Shown piece by piece: positions 1 through 9,714 of a stretch of DNA of 64,000 nucleotides. A program made the translations under genes and the position numbers. A model generated the notes under the pieces. It made no database searches. It had not been told where the DNA came from and was given only the letters and a program-made list of their open reading frames with translations. Numbering within the stretch: position 1 is the first letter of the stretch; every line of letters starts with the position of its first letter. Source of the stretch: Pseudomonas lijiangensis. GTDB taxonomy: Bacteria > Pseudomonadota > Gammaproteobacteria > Pseudomonadales > Pseudomonadaceae. The DNA lies in assembly GCF_018968705.1 (NCBI RefSeq), contig NZ_CP076668.1:4103001-4167000 (forward strand). Direction: 5' to 3'.

Positions 1-3000
1 CCGAACTGCGCTTCAGCCTGCCGCAAGAGATCATCAATGACGGAGTGGACGCCGATGCGGCAAAGGCAGGCGTAGAAGCCACGATCGAACCGTACCCCAA
101 CATGACGGAAAACGATGAAATAAGGCTGTCATGGGGTGGTCAGTTCCTCAATCACACAGTACTGGCCACCGAAGTCGGCAAGCCGGTCGTCATGACCGTA
201 GACGAAGCCACTATTCTGGCAGCAGGCGACTCGGGTGATGACGGGTTGGCGGTGACCTTCGAAGTCTATGACATCGTGCAGAACCGTTCCGAGGACTGGA
301 GCGCCGAAACACGCATCATTGTCGATACCGGCAACTCGCGTCTGGAGGCCATTATCGTCAAGGAAGCCATTAACAGCGTGCTCGATCTCGACAGCCTGGG
401 CACCGCGCCGGTCACTGCACAGATCATTGCCACCAAACCCGACTTCATCATTGGCGACAAGATCGTGGTCAAGCTGACAGGCACGACCGTCGAGGGAGAC
501 CCCGTCCTTTACGAAGCCCCTGAGTTACCGGTCACTGCACTGCCGAAAGTGCTTGAACAAACCGTCCCCAACGCTCTCATTCGTCAACTGGCCAAATCCC
601 AGGCGATCTTCACTTACCGGGTGGTGCATGCGGACAGCAGTGAGTCGCTTTCCAGAGGCGCCTTTATCACGGTTATCGGTGAAGCCACACGCATGGCGGA
701 ACCCATCGCCGTTGACGCAGTCCAGGGCGCTATCGACCCGGATCTGGCCAGCACCCGTATTCAGATTCCATGGGACATCAGCATGGCGGCAGGCGACCAG
801 ATCATCCTCAAATGGATAGGGACTCGCCCCGACATGACCATCTACGACCCTCAACTGACGCCCCACAACATCACCAACGGTGAGCAGGACAGCGAGCTGC
901 CGATCACCATGAGGGTGCCGGGCACTCACTTGAAAGCCATCGAAGGCGGGACTCTGGAACTCTATTACGTGCTGGCCAAGGACATGAACGGCACGATCGT
1001 GCAGCGCGAGTCGGCCCACGCAACAAGACTGAATATCGGGGAACCCCGTGCCGAGCTGCCAGCTCCCAACGTGTTCGGGATCGTGGACGGTGTGATGGAT
1101 CCGCAAATGACCGACACCACCCTGACAGTGGCGGTGTACCCGGGCATGGAACTGGGCGACTACGTCCACTACCTCTGGAAAGGCAGCGTCAGCGGAGAAA
1201 CCACTGACTGGATAAAAATAACCACGTTCACCTTGAACAAGCCCGTGGTGTTCGACATTTCGGGCAGCCATATTGCCCCCAACGATGGTGGTACGGTTGA
1301 GGCGTCATGCTGGGTCATCCATGTAGGCAGCAACCGGCGCAGTGACTCGGAAATCCTGTCCTTCAAAGTCGGTAGCGAACAGCAAGTGTCCCTGCCTGAA
1401 CCTTCCGTACCCGGCAGTGAAGATGGCCTTCTGGGGCTGGAGGAAATTCCCTCTGGGGCCAGGCTCATCGTTCCCCATTGGGATGGCATGGTGGCCGGGG
1501 ATTACCTGATCGTCACCTGGCAGGACGATAAAGGCACCGCGCCTTACATCCTCGAGAAAAATATCACCGGGATCATGGTCGGCAAGGATGTAGTGTTTAC
1601 AGTCCCTCTTGATGAGGTTCGCAAAAGTGTTGATGCCAGGGTTACGGTCACCTATGTGGTCACACCGCTTTCCGGCGATGACCAGCCTTCCCTGCCTCTG
1701 GCGTTCGATGTCAAGACAGCGCCGCTGCCAGCTCCCGTCATTGACGAGGCCGATGGCCTGCTGCTGGACCCCAATAATGCCCTCAACGGTGCCCACGTTC
1801 GTATTGGTGCCGAAGCGAAACTGAAAACCGGAGATTCGGTCACCCTCGTCTGGGCCGGCCAGCCGGGCGGAGGCAGCGTAACCCCCACCAAACCCGTCAC
1901 CGCTGATGGCGTGCTACTGATCGATATCGCCTACGCCACTGTTCTGGCCAACGATGGCCATCAGGTCGACCTCAGCTATATGATCAAACGCCAGGACAGC
2001 AGCATGGAAGGCCCTTCGCCGTTGGCGACCTACGATGTCGAGACCTCCCAGGGTGCGGGCGTACTGAAGGTCATGGGCGCGCGTTTCAACAGGAGCAGTT
2101 ACCGCAGTTCAGCGACACCGCGCTGGATCAGTGCAATGCACGTCACAACCGGAGCCCCCCTGATGGCCGACTGGCAATACGAGGGCGACTCCACATGGGG
2201 TCAGGGCACCACATGGCGCGATACACGTCCCGACCTCATCCTGCGGGTGCGCAGCCAGGGGGATCTGCTCACACTCAACCCGGCCAATATCATTGGCAAC
2301 GGTAACGACACTACCACCAGCGGTGATGCGGCGCTTGTAGCCCATCGCGATACCGGGGATGTGATCGGCTGGGGTAATGCGTCCTACGGCGCCAGCATTC
2401 CTGCAACGATTATCACGATGGACGATATAGTCGAAGTCAGCTGCACCCGTAGCGCTTTTGCCGCACGCCGCACCAATAATCATGTGGTCGTGTGGGGAAA
2501 TACCTCTGAAGGTGGTTCACAGGGCAGCGTCCCGTCAGACAACTTTGTGTCGGTAAGCAGCAATGGAGTGTCCTTTGCCGGCATCAAGACTTCCGGGAGC
2601 GTGGTCGCCTGGGGTGATGTGACCTACGGAGGCAGCGTACCAGCGCCCATTGCGGGCCTGACCGACATCAGCCTGGTCGTGGGAGCGGGTCTTGCATTCG
2701 CAGCCCTGCGGCGCACCGGCCAGGTGGTCGCATGGGGCCATGAAAGTTTTGGCGGGGCCGTGCCAGGAGATATCGCGGCCCTGACCGACATCGTCGAGGT
2801 ATCGGGTAACTACAGCGCCTTTGCTGCCATGCGCGCAAACCGAAGAGTCGTTGCCTGGGGGAACCCGGCCAATGGCGGAACCGTCCCGGCCGACATCGCT
2901 GCCTTGACGGATATCCGGGAACTGGGATCTTCCAGCGCACAGGCCTTTACGCTGATCAGGACCACCGGGCAGGTCATGGCCTGGGGGAGCGTCTCCCATG

Positions 3001-4451
3001 GCGGCACCGTGCCCGGGGATATCGCATCACTGAGGGATATTCAGGAAGTCAGTTCCACCTGGCAGGCATTCGCCGCACGTCGAAGCAACGGTCGAGTGGT
3101 GGCCTGGGGCACCGCGACTCATGGCGGCACCGTTCCTCAAGACATCGCAACGCTCACTGACATCGTGCAGGTGGTGGGTAACGCCAAGGCTTTTGCCGCC
3201 TTGCGGCGTAACGGAACAGTCGTGGCCTGGGGCGATGCCACCCTGGGTGGCAACACCGCCAGCGTGGTCACGGAACTCACCAACGTCCAGGCCGTGTATG
3301 CCAACAGCCAGAGTTTTGTGGCCTTGACCTCGGACGGTCGAGTCGTCACCTGGGGAGTTGCCGGTGGTGGCGGTGACAGCAGCAGTGTGCAAGGCCTGCT
3401 GCGTGGAAACGTGTCTTATCTGGCGACAGCAGCTTCCAGAGGCCGAGCCGTGACAGCCAGACGCTCAAGCGAAAAACTCGTCAGCGAGTTCAGCAGCATC
3501 GGCGCCTTGCAGACAACAGCGGCCTGGGCAAAGCCGGTAATCGACGAAGCTGAAAACGATATGCTCGACCCCGGGACCGATCCAGACCGCGCCATTGTGA
3601 CCCATATCCCGCCGGGGGCCTTGAAGTATCTCGACAAGGTCAGCCTGTACGTTGGCGAAGAGCTGATCGACTACATCACGGTCGGTCGCAATGGTCCGGG
3701 GCCAGGAATCGACTTTGAAGTGCCAGCTTCGGTATTTCAGAACGTTGAGGAAACGACCGTCAGGGTCTGGTATGGCGTCACTCCGGCAGGCGCAACGGAT
3801 GAGGAACCCTCGGATGAATTGCTACTGACCCTGAGCGCCGGGTTCGAGGCTGACGCGACGCTGGACCTGAGCACGAAAAACTACGTCGTTGCCGAACATG
3901 AATTGCCGGCAAACCCTCCGGCGTTTGCACAGATTACCCGAGCGGCCGACTGGGGCACGGGGCCTTACACCTACAGCAGCAGCGACGACAGTGTGGCAAC
4001 GGTAGACGCTGACGGTACCGCGACGGCCAGGACCAATGGTTCATGCACGATCAGCGCACGCGACAGCACGGGAGAAACACGCGCCTATTCCCTGACCGTC
4101 AGTGGCATCAAGGTCGTTCACTTCCTCACCGGCAGCACCGACTGGGCCGGCATGCAGAGCGTCTGCACGGCAGCCGGAGTCGATCCGATCACCGTGGCGC
4201 AGTTCAAGCAGCTCTGGACGCAATACTCCGACAACCTGCCGGTGAGCACCTATCTGGGCTGGCTCGACTACCCCTTCTGGACCGCAGATGCTCTGGGGGG
4301 CGGGACCTACTGGACTTACGACCTCAGCGGCAACGATGTCGATGAAAATGCCAGCAGCAGCGACGCTTCCCTGCCTCTCCAGGCCGTGGGCGTTTCGTCG
4401 ACAGCCGCTCAACTTGCCACTTACAGAAGCCGGGAGAAAACCAGCCAGTAA
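1..4451 (+). CDS. Large Ig-like / RCC1-repeat / BIG2 protein, 5' end outside window
   Basis: The reading frame is open from base 3 and the first residues align with the interior of the paralogue at 7830-9674, so the true start lies upstream; the GTG at 45 is only an internal codon. About 1482 residues are visible. Roughly residues 15-680 hold six Ig-like modules with a 'GDxIxLxWxG' core. Residues ~780-1140 (bases ~2340-3410) hold nine ~50-residue repeats with 'VVAWG....GG.VP.DIA.LTDI', an RCC1-like pattern. A BIG2-like domain follows (~bases 3840-4110, 'SSSDDSVATVDADGTATA'). The last ~110 residues (YLGWLDYPFWTA, YWTYDLSG) recall the C-type-lectin-like tip of intimin/invasin adhesins, an inference only. 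Probable role: surface or secreted interaction protein. How it would be exported cannot be judged without the N-terminus. Confidence 0.75.
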   Translation, partial: ELRFSLPQEIINDGVDADAAKAGVEATIEPYPNMTENDEIRLSWGGQFLNHTVLATEVGKPVVMTVDEATILAAGDSGDDGLAVTFEVYDIVQNRSEDWSAETRIIVDTGNSRLEAIIVKEAINSVLDLDSLGTAPVTAQIIATKPDFIIGDKIVVKLTGTTVEGDPVLYEAPELPVTALPKVLEQTVPNALIRQLAKSQAIFTYRVVHADSSESLSRGAFITVIGEATRMAEPIAVDAVQGAIDPDLASTRIQIPWDISMAAGDQIILKWIGTRPDMTIYDPQLTPHNITNGEQDSELPITMRVPGTHLKAIEGGTLELYYVLAKDMNGTIVQRESAHATRLNIGEPRAELPAPNVFGIVDGVMDPQMTDTTLTVAVYPGMELGDYVHYLWKGSVSGETTDWIKITTFTLNKPVVFDISGSHIAPNDGGTVEASCWVIHVGSNRRSDSEILSFKVGSEQQVSLPEPSVPGSEDGLLGLEEIPSGARLIVPHWDGMVAGDYLIVTWQDDKGTAPYILEKNITGIMVGKDVVFTVPLDEVRKSVDARVTVTYVVTPLSGDDQPSLPLAFDVKTAPLPAPVIDEADGLLLDPNNALNGAHVRIGAEAKLKTGDSVTLVWAGQPGGGSVTPTKPVTADGVLLIDIAYATVLANDGHQVDLSYMIKRQDSSMEGPSPLATYDVETSQGAGVLKVMGARFNRSSYRSSATPRWISAMHVTTGAPLMADWQYEGDSTWGQGTTWRDTRPDLILRVRSQGDLLTLNPANIIGNGNDTTTSGDAALVAHRDTGDVIGWGNASYGASIPATIITMDDIVEVSCTRSAFAARRTNNHVVVWGNTSEGGSQGSVPSDNFVSVSSNGVSFAGIKTSGSVVAWGDVTYGGSVPAPIAGLTDISLVVGAGLAFAALRRTGQVVAWGHESFGGAVPGDIAALTDIVEVSGNYSAFAAMRANRRVVAWGNPANGGTVPADIAALTDIRELGSSSAQAFTLIRTTGQVMAWGSVSHGGTVPGDIASLRDIQEVSSTWQAFAARRSNGRVVAWGTATHGGTVPQDIATLTDIVQVVGNAKAFAALRRNGTVVAWGDATLGGNTASVVTELTNVQAVYANSQSFVALTSDGRVVTWGVAGGGGDSSSVQGLLRGNVSYLATAASRGRAVTARRSSEKLVSEFSSIGALQTTAAWAKPVIDEAENDMLDPGTDPDRAIVTHIPPGALKYLDKVSLYVGEELIDYITVGRNGPGPGIDFEVPASVFQNVEETTVRVWYGVTPAGATDEEPSDELLLTLSAGFEADATLDLSTKNYVVAEHELPANPPAFAQITRAADWGTGPYTYSSSDDSVATVDADGTATARTNGSCTISARDSTGETRAYSLTVSGIKVVHFLTGSTDWAGMQSVCTAAGVDPITVAQFKQLWTQYSDNLPVSTYLGWLDYPFWTADALGGGTYWTYDLSGNDVDENASSSDASLPLQAVGVSSTAAQLATYRSREKTSQ

Positions 4452-4523
4452 CGGTGTACGCCCCGCCCGGACACTTGACCGGGCGCAGGGCGCTGCACCT
4501 CTATTCAGGGAGGCTGAAAGGTC

Positions 4524-6134
4524 ATGAAGACCACAGGAACACTTATCAACGCCATCGTATCGCTGGTGTTGTTCGCCTGTTGCAATGCCCAGGCAATCAC
4601 CGGTCCGCAAACCGTGCAATTGCTCAACAATCGCTACCAGAGCACCGCCACCACTTGCGCCGTCAACAAACCTGCCTGGCAATGCAATGGCGTACTGCTG
4701 CTGGCCGAGACACGACAGCCCGGACAGATGTTCTGGCAGCACAACGACAATGCCACTGCTCTGGGGGCGCAAGGGCTGATCTACTTGCGCAGCGATCTGG
4801 GCATACGGCAAGTGAGTCAGCCCAACGGGGTGGTTTTCAGTGACCTGTTCACAGCCGTCGGCAATGGCAAGAAGCTGGAAATACTTTGCGCTTACCCGTT
4901 CACACCGGGGCTCGACAGCAACCGCGACAATTATGGCTGCGCCCTGCCCGGCACATTTGAGCCAGAGGCAAACGATGCCAGCTCATGCAGTGCGCAGGGT
5001 GTCACCGATGCTTCGTCATGGCTGACGCACTTTCAGCAGCAAGGCAATCAGCCGCAACAACAATGCTCGTTAAGCAGCCTTGACCCGCTCCAGTTCAAGG
5101 CCAGTATTCAGGCCCATGAAAGTCTGGACAGTGAATGGTCGGCAAGAGCCAATCAGTTGCAACTCAGAAACTGGGACCCGACCACACCGCAGGATATCCC
5201 GGTCCAGGCGCTGTTCTATGACATCAGTCAGACCGGCGGGTTGTCCGCAGCCCAGAAGGATCAGCGCGATTACTTCACGGCCACCGGCCAATGGCTGCCG
5301 GTGGTACGCATGAACCTTGAGGACAGCTCCGGCAAGGTGTTCGGCTTCAATCTCCAGGACCAGTTGTATGTCGGCTACAGCGTCGTGGATGCCATGAACA
5401 AACGCTATGCCGATACCCGTACGCAATGTCCCGATGGAAGAGCAGCCTACTACTGCAACGGCGTATTGTTTCGTTCCAATGATGCAACACCCGCCTTCCA
5501 CGCCTGGGATCCGAGCCCCGGTTCCATAGCCAACAACGGCGTTTCATTCACCTATGCGCGCAGCGACGTGCACATCAACATGCTGGCTTACAACCGCCCC
5601 TACGGTTTTACCTTCAAGGCTTACAACGCTCCCACGACCTACTTGCCACCCTTGCGCTGTGCCTATCCATACGATGCGGCTACAAGCGGCAGCCCTGATC
5701 CCTGCACCTTCCGTGGCGAGTGCGAGGCGATGGGAGTGACCACCGTGGCGGCATGGGCAGCACGCTTTCAGGCCTATCCCTACAGCAGTTGTGCATTCGG
5801 CCCCGGCGCCGTGCAGTTCCAGTTGAGCATCGATGTACGCCAGGTATTGCCCGCCAACCTCTACTGGAACGAAATCATGATCGCGGCATGGCCGCGGAAC
5901 ATCCCGAAGGAATTGCCCCTGGAAGCTTTTTTCCATCAGAAAAACATCGGTGGCCTGGCACAGGCTCAGTTCATTCAGAACGATTACTTCCAGCAGACCC
6001 AGCGCTTTCTTCCCATCGTGGAAATGGACCTCAACGCTACCGACGGCAAGTTCTTTTCCTACGATCCCGCACAACAACTGGCTCCCGGAGCGCCTGCATC
6101 GCGCTCCATGCAGTCCGGCAGCGAACCCCACTGA
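4524..6134 (+). CDS. Secreted halovibrin HvnA-like protein, copy 1
   Basis: 536 residues with a clear Sec signal peptide (hydrophobic core ending near 'CCNAQA', cleavage ~residue 24). A good Shine-Dalgarno (AGGGAGG) precedes the ATG. The protein is an internal duplication: each half carries an 'NxRYxxTxxxC......YYCNGVL' block (about residues 30 and 292), a Cys-containing 'LRCAYP' block, a 'GVTxxxxWxxxF' block and a 'W.P..IP..LPLEAFF' block. The many paired cysteines fit a disulfide-bonded periplasmic or secreted protein. I recognise the block pattern as that of proteins annotated halovibrin HvnA in Pseudomonas; halovibrin was described as a Vibrio ADP-ribosyltransferase, but no catalytic motif can be vouched for here. 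It lies 72 bp after the Ig/RCC1 gene and directly before its own paralogue, so the three may be co-transcribed. Confidence 0.7.
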   Translation: MKTTGTLINAIVSLVLFACCNAQAITGPQTVQLLNNRYQSTATTCAVNKPAWQCNGVLLLAETRQPGQMFWQHNDNATALGAQGLIYLRSDLGIRQVSQPNGVVFSDLFTAVGNGKKLEILCAYPFTPGLDSNRDNYGCALPGTFEPEANDASSCSAQGVTDASSWLTHFQQQGNQPQQQCSLSSLDPLQFKASIQAHESLDSEWSARANQLQLRNWDPTTPQDIPVQALFYDISQTGGLSAAQKDQRDYFTATGQWLPVVRMNLEDSSGKVFGFNLQDQLYVGYSVVDAMNKRYADTRTQCPDGRAAYYCNGVLFRSNDATPAFHAWDPSPGSIANNGVSFTYARSDVHINMLAYNRPYGFTFKAYNAPTTYLPPLRCAYPYDAATSGSPDPCTFRGECEAMGVTTVAAWAARFQAYPYSSCAFGPGAVQFQLSIDVRQVLPANLYWNEIMIAAWPRNIPKELPLEAFFHQKNIGGLAQAQFIQNDYFQQTQRFLPIVEMDLNATDGKFFSYDPAQQLAPGAPASRSMQSGSEPH

Positions 6135-6176
6135 ACCGTACCACGACAGGCCATGGAAAAAGGAGGCGGGAAGGTC

Positions 6177-7760
6177 ATGAAGACCCTGAGCATATTTACC
6201 AACATCATTGCATCACTGGGGTTGTTCGCCTGCGTCAGCGCCCAGGCCATCACCGGCCCGGAAACCGTACAACTGCTCAATAACCGCTACCAGAGCACCG
6301 CCAGCACGTGTGCGAATGACAAACCTGCCTGGCAATGCAGCGGCGTACTGGTACAAGCCGCTGCACGGCAGGCCGGTCAGATGTTCTGGCACCACAACGC
6401 CAATGCCACTGCCCTGGGTGCCGAAGGGCTTGTCTACCTGCGCAGCGACGTGGGCATACGGCAACTGCCTCAGCCAAACGGAGTGATTTTCAGCGATCTG
6501 TTCACAGCCATTGGCGATGGCAAGCAACTGGAAATACTCTGCGCTTACCCGCTCACTCAGGGGCTGGACAACACTCGCGGCAATCATGGCTGTGCCCTGC
6601 CCGTCAGATTCGAGCCTTCGGCAAACGATGTCAGTTCATGCAGCGCACTGGGCGTCACCGATGCCGCGACATGGCTGACGCACTTTCAGCAACAGGGCAG
6701 CAAGCCAGGACAGCAATGCTCCTTGAGCAGCCTGGATCCGCTCCAGTTCATCGCCAGCCTTCAGGCCCACGAAATGCTGGGCAGCCCAGGGTCGGCCCAG
6801 ACCAACCAGTTGCAACTCAAGAACTGGGACCCGAGCACTGCACGGGATATTCCGGTACAAGCGCTGTTCTACGACATCGACCAGGCTGGTGCGTTGTCCG
6901 CAGCCCAGAAGGATCAGCGTGATTACTTCAATGCCACCGGCCAATGGCTGACAGTTGTGCGCATGGACCTGCAGGACAACTCCCCAAACGTGTTCGGTTT
7001 CAATCTTCAGGATCAGTTGTATGTGGGTTACGAAATCGCTTCACGGTTGAATCAGCGTTATCAGGACACCGCCCCTCAATGCCGGGATGACAAGGCCGCT
7101 TACTTCTGCAATGGCGTATTGATTCGTGGTGCCGACGCCACCCCGCAATTTCATGCGTGGAATCCAAGCCCCAACTCGGTCAGCCGCAACGGAGTATCTT
7201 TCAGCTATCTGCGCGCAGACGTTGGCACATTGAAACTCGCCGGCAATCATGGATTCATCATGAAAGAGTCATTCGCGCCCGCCATTCATCCTGTGACGCT
7301 GCGTTGCTCCTATCCTGTGAATGCGAGCACCTCAATAATTCCCGACAGTTGCCGCGAAAGCTGCCTGCAACAAGGCATCGTGACAGTGGAGGGATGGAGG
7401 GCGCGATATGCCAGCACGGCAAGCTCCAGTTGTGCATTCACGCCCAGCCCGGCGCAATTTCAGCTCAACATCAACGTGCGCAATACCCTGGGTTCTGCCA
7501 AGGATTACTGGAATGAACTCATCATCGCTGCATGGCCGCAGGACATCCCCGAAAAGCTGCCTCTGGAAGGATTCTTCTATTCCGAGCCCCAGTCGAAGCC
7601 ACACGCGCAGTTCATTCAGGCGGACTACTTCAAGACCACCGGCAACTTCCTCCCTGTCATCAGGGCGACACTTGCCAACCACGAGCCCTTTGTCTACGAA
7701 CTGAACGATCAGCTATCCCCTGGCACACCGGGCTTGAGCAGTCGTGCGCTGGAAGACTAA
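6177..7760 (+). CDS. Secreted halovibrin HvnA-like protein, copy 2
   Basis: 527 residues from the ATG at 6177, preferred over the in-frame ATG at 6153 because an AGGAGG at 6161-6166 sits just upstream and because residue 1 then begins a normal signal peptide ending 'CVSAQA'. It is collinear with the protein at 4524-6134 over its whole length and highly similar, so the two are a tandem gene duplication. Both proteins also show the same internal two-fold repeat, so the duplication within the gene is older than the gene pair. Divergence is greatest in the second half. Only 42 bp separate the genes, so they are probably one transcript. Function as for copy 1: secreted, Cys-rich, possibly toxin-related, unproven. 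Confidence 0.7.
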   Translation: MKTLSIFTNIIASLGLFACVSAQAITGPETVQLLNNRYQSTASTCANDKPAWQCSGVLVQAAARQAGQMFWHHNANATALGAEGLVYLRSDVGIRQLPQPNGVIFSDLFTAIGDGKQLEILCAYPLTQGLDNTRGNHGCALPVRFEPSANDVSSCSALGVTDAATWLTHFQQQGSKPGQQCSLSSLDPLQFIASLQAHEMLGSPGSAQTNQLQLKNWDPSTARDIPVQALFYDIDQAGALSAAQKDQRDYFNATGQWLTVVRMDLQDNSPNVFGFNLQDQLYVGYEIASRLNQRYQDTAPQCRDDKAAYFCNGVLIRGADATPQFHAWNPSPNSVSRNGVSFSYLRADVGTLKLAGNHGFIMKESFAPAIHPVTLRCSYPVNASTSIIPDSCRESCLQQGIVTVEGWRARYASTASSSCAFTPSPAQFQLNINVRNTLGSAKDYWNELIIAAWPQDIPEKLPLEGFFYSEPQSKPHAQFIQADYFKTTGNFLPVIRATLANHEPFVYELNDQLSPGTPGLSSRALED

Positions 7761-7829
7761 TCCTGAAGACTCCCGATCCGGCCATTGGCACTGGATCAGG
7801 AGCCTTCGTGCACATAAGGAAGTGCAGGC

Positions 7830-9674
7830 ATGAAACGCTACTCACCCCGTTTGTTCCCTCCCCAAGACGATGGCTATGGCGCACTGGCATTACGCCCCGT
7901 ATTGATCAGTGGCATGGCAACCCCGGTCGAAGGAGGCGATGGCGGTATCAACGCTGGCATCATCAACGACAGTCCAATGGGCCTGTTGGCTGCAGTCGAT
8001 CCCTATCAACGCATGAGTGAAGGCGATCATCTTGAGATTTACTGGGATCAGACCCTGGTTGCCGAATACGACATCGCGGTCAAAGACATCAATAAACGCG
8101 TGTTCTTCTATCTTTCGACTACCCCGGTCAAGCCGGAGTGGGCCGAGAAAGTGTTCTATCGCTTGATACGCAAAGGCGCCACTACGCCTGAAGATTCGGT
8201 CGCACTGCGCCTGAGGGTCAAACTCGATCTTCCCGGTGGCGTAGACAAAGACCCTCACCTTCCAGGCCACTCCGAACTCGCCTCACCCCGCCTGCCTCAG
8301 GATGTGATCGACAACGGCATCGATGCCGACTGGGCCGCAAAAGGCATCCCCGTGCAGATTGCCGCCTACCCCGGACGCGCCGCCCACGACACCCTCCACA
8401 TGAAATGGGGCAACACCGACCTTACGCACAAGGTCACGCCCGGCGAAGCCAGCGGCAGCGACCCGATTGCGATGATTGTCGATCAGGCAACCATACTCGC
8501 CGGTGGCGACGCCACCGATCTGCTGGTGCATTACGAGGTCTTCGATGAGGTCTGGAACTTCTCCACAGACTGGTCATTGCGCACCAGCGTCAGAGTAGAG
8601 GCTGGCGCACACCGGCTTGACGCGCCGATTCTGAGGGAGACTGTCAATGGGATCATTGATCTTGAACGGCTGGGAGGGCGTGATGAAGTCGTGCAGATAG
8701 AAGTCAGGGGAACACCTTTCGAACGAGGCGATACCGTGACCATGACCTGGGCCGGAACCACAGTGACAGGCTCGCCCCTGACCCACACTGAAGCCATCAC
8801 CCTGACCAATATCCCTGTGGTTCTCGAACCCCGGGTGCCCAACGTCGATATACGTGCGATTCGCGAGGGTCGCGCTGAAGCCTCCTATGTCCTGACCAAA
8901 GCCAACGGTGATCCTCCTCAATCCTCCAAACGCGCCCTGGCACGAATTACCGGCCGGATCCCCTTGCCCATGCCGATGGTCGTGCAAACAGTGGGGGATT
9001 TACTCGATCCGGAACTTGAGCGCGCCCATGTGCAAATCCCGGTCTATGCCGACATGGAGAGTGGCGACTCCATCGATATGATATGGCTCGGAACACTTCA
9101 GAACGGCACACCCTACCTGCATGAAACCCAGCACAGCGTATCGGCGGGCGAAGTGGGCAATGTCATCCATATTCCAGTGACCGCAGAACACATCGCGCCA
9201 TTGAGCAGCGGCAAACTGGACATCAGTTATCGGGTTTCCAATGATGCCCCGGGGGCTTTCGACGTGCGGGCCTCGGATCACTTGTACCTTGTCGTCGCCA
9301 GGCCAGCTTTCGAGCTACCCGCCCCCTCTGTGGATGAAGCTCAGGGCAACCAGCTGGACCCGGATCGAGTGCCCGAACACGCAACATTGCGTGTCTCTTA
9401 TCCAGGGACCGCCACTGGCGATGTTCTGACCTGGTATTGGCACGGAGCGTCGCTGGAGGGCAGTGCCAGAGACTGGGTTCCCATCACCAGCCCCAGTGCA
9501 GGCCAGCCGCTGACCTTTCATATTCTGAGGTCAGTGATCGAACCCACTATCGATAGCACTGTGAAGGTGTCCTACAGCCTCAAGCTCGCCAGCACCGGGA
9601 AATATCAATACTCACACGTATTGGAGCTGACCATCGGCAAGTTGCCCACTCAAACGGACACACACAGGACATGA
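7830..9674 (+). CDS. Ig-like-module protein without signal peptide
   Basis: 614 residues, ATG with AAGGAAG a few bases upstream. No N-terminal hydrophobic segment, no transmembrane helix. An N-terminal module (residues ~20-125, 'GDHLEIYWDQ') is followed by about four further ~110-residue beta-rich modules, each centred on 'GDxIxMxWxGT' and usually opening 'G.LDPE'. Residues ~150-590 align with the start of the partial protein at 1-4451, including 'LPQDVIDNGIDAD' against 'LPQEIINDGVDAD', so the two share ancestry; this one lacks the RCC1, BIG2 and lectin-like parts. The N-terminal module also matches that of the protein at 17125. The stop is 41 bp from the convergent autotransporter stop. Function unknown; an adhesin or matrix-like role is a guess from architecture. 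Confidence 0.75.
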   Translation: MKRYSPRLFPPQDDGYGALALRPVLISGMATPVEGGDGGINAGIINDSPMGLLAAVDPYQRMSEGDHLEIYWDQTLVAEYDIAVKDINKRVFFYLSTTPVKPEWAEKVFYRLIRKGATTPEDSVALRLRVKLDLPGGVDKDPHLPGHSELASPRLPQDVIDNGIDADWAAKGIPVQIAAYPGRAAHDTLHMKWGNTDLTHKVTPGEASGSDPIAMIVDQATILAGGDATDLLVHYEVFDEVWNFSTDWSLRTSVRVEAGAHRLDAPILRETVNGIIDLERLGGRDEVVQIEVRGTPFERGDTVTMTWAGTTVTGSPLTHTEAITLTNIPVVLEPRVPNVDIRAIREGRAEASYVLTKANGDPPQSSKRALARITGRIPLPMPMVVQTVGDLLDPELERAHVQIPVYADMESGDSIDMIWLGTLQNGTPYLHETQHSVSAGEVGNVIHIPVTAEHIAPLSSGKLDISYRVSNDAPGAFDVRASDHLYLVVARPAFELPAPSVDEAQGNQLDPDRVPEHATLRVSYPGTATGDVLTWYWHGASLEGSARDWVPITSPSAGQPLTFHILRSVIEPTIDSTVKVSYSLKLASTGKYQYSHVLELTIGKLPTQTDTHRT

Positions 9675-9714
9675 CATGGAAAATAGCCGTTTACTACAGG
9701 CAGGGAGCGTCCTG

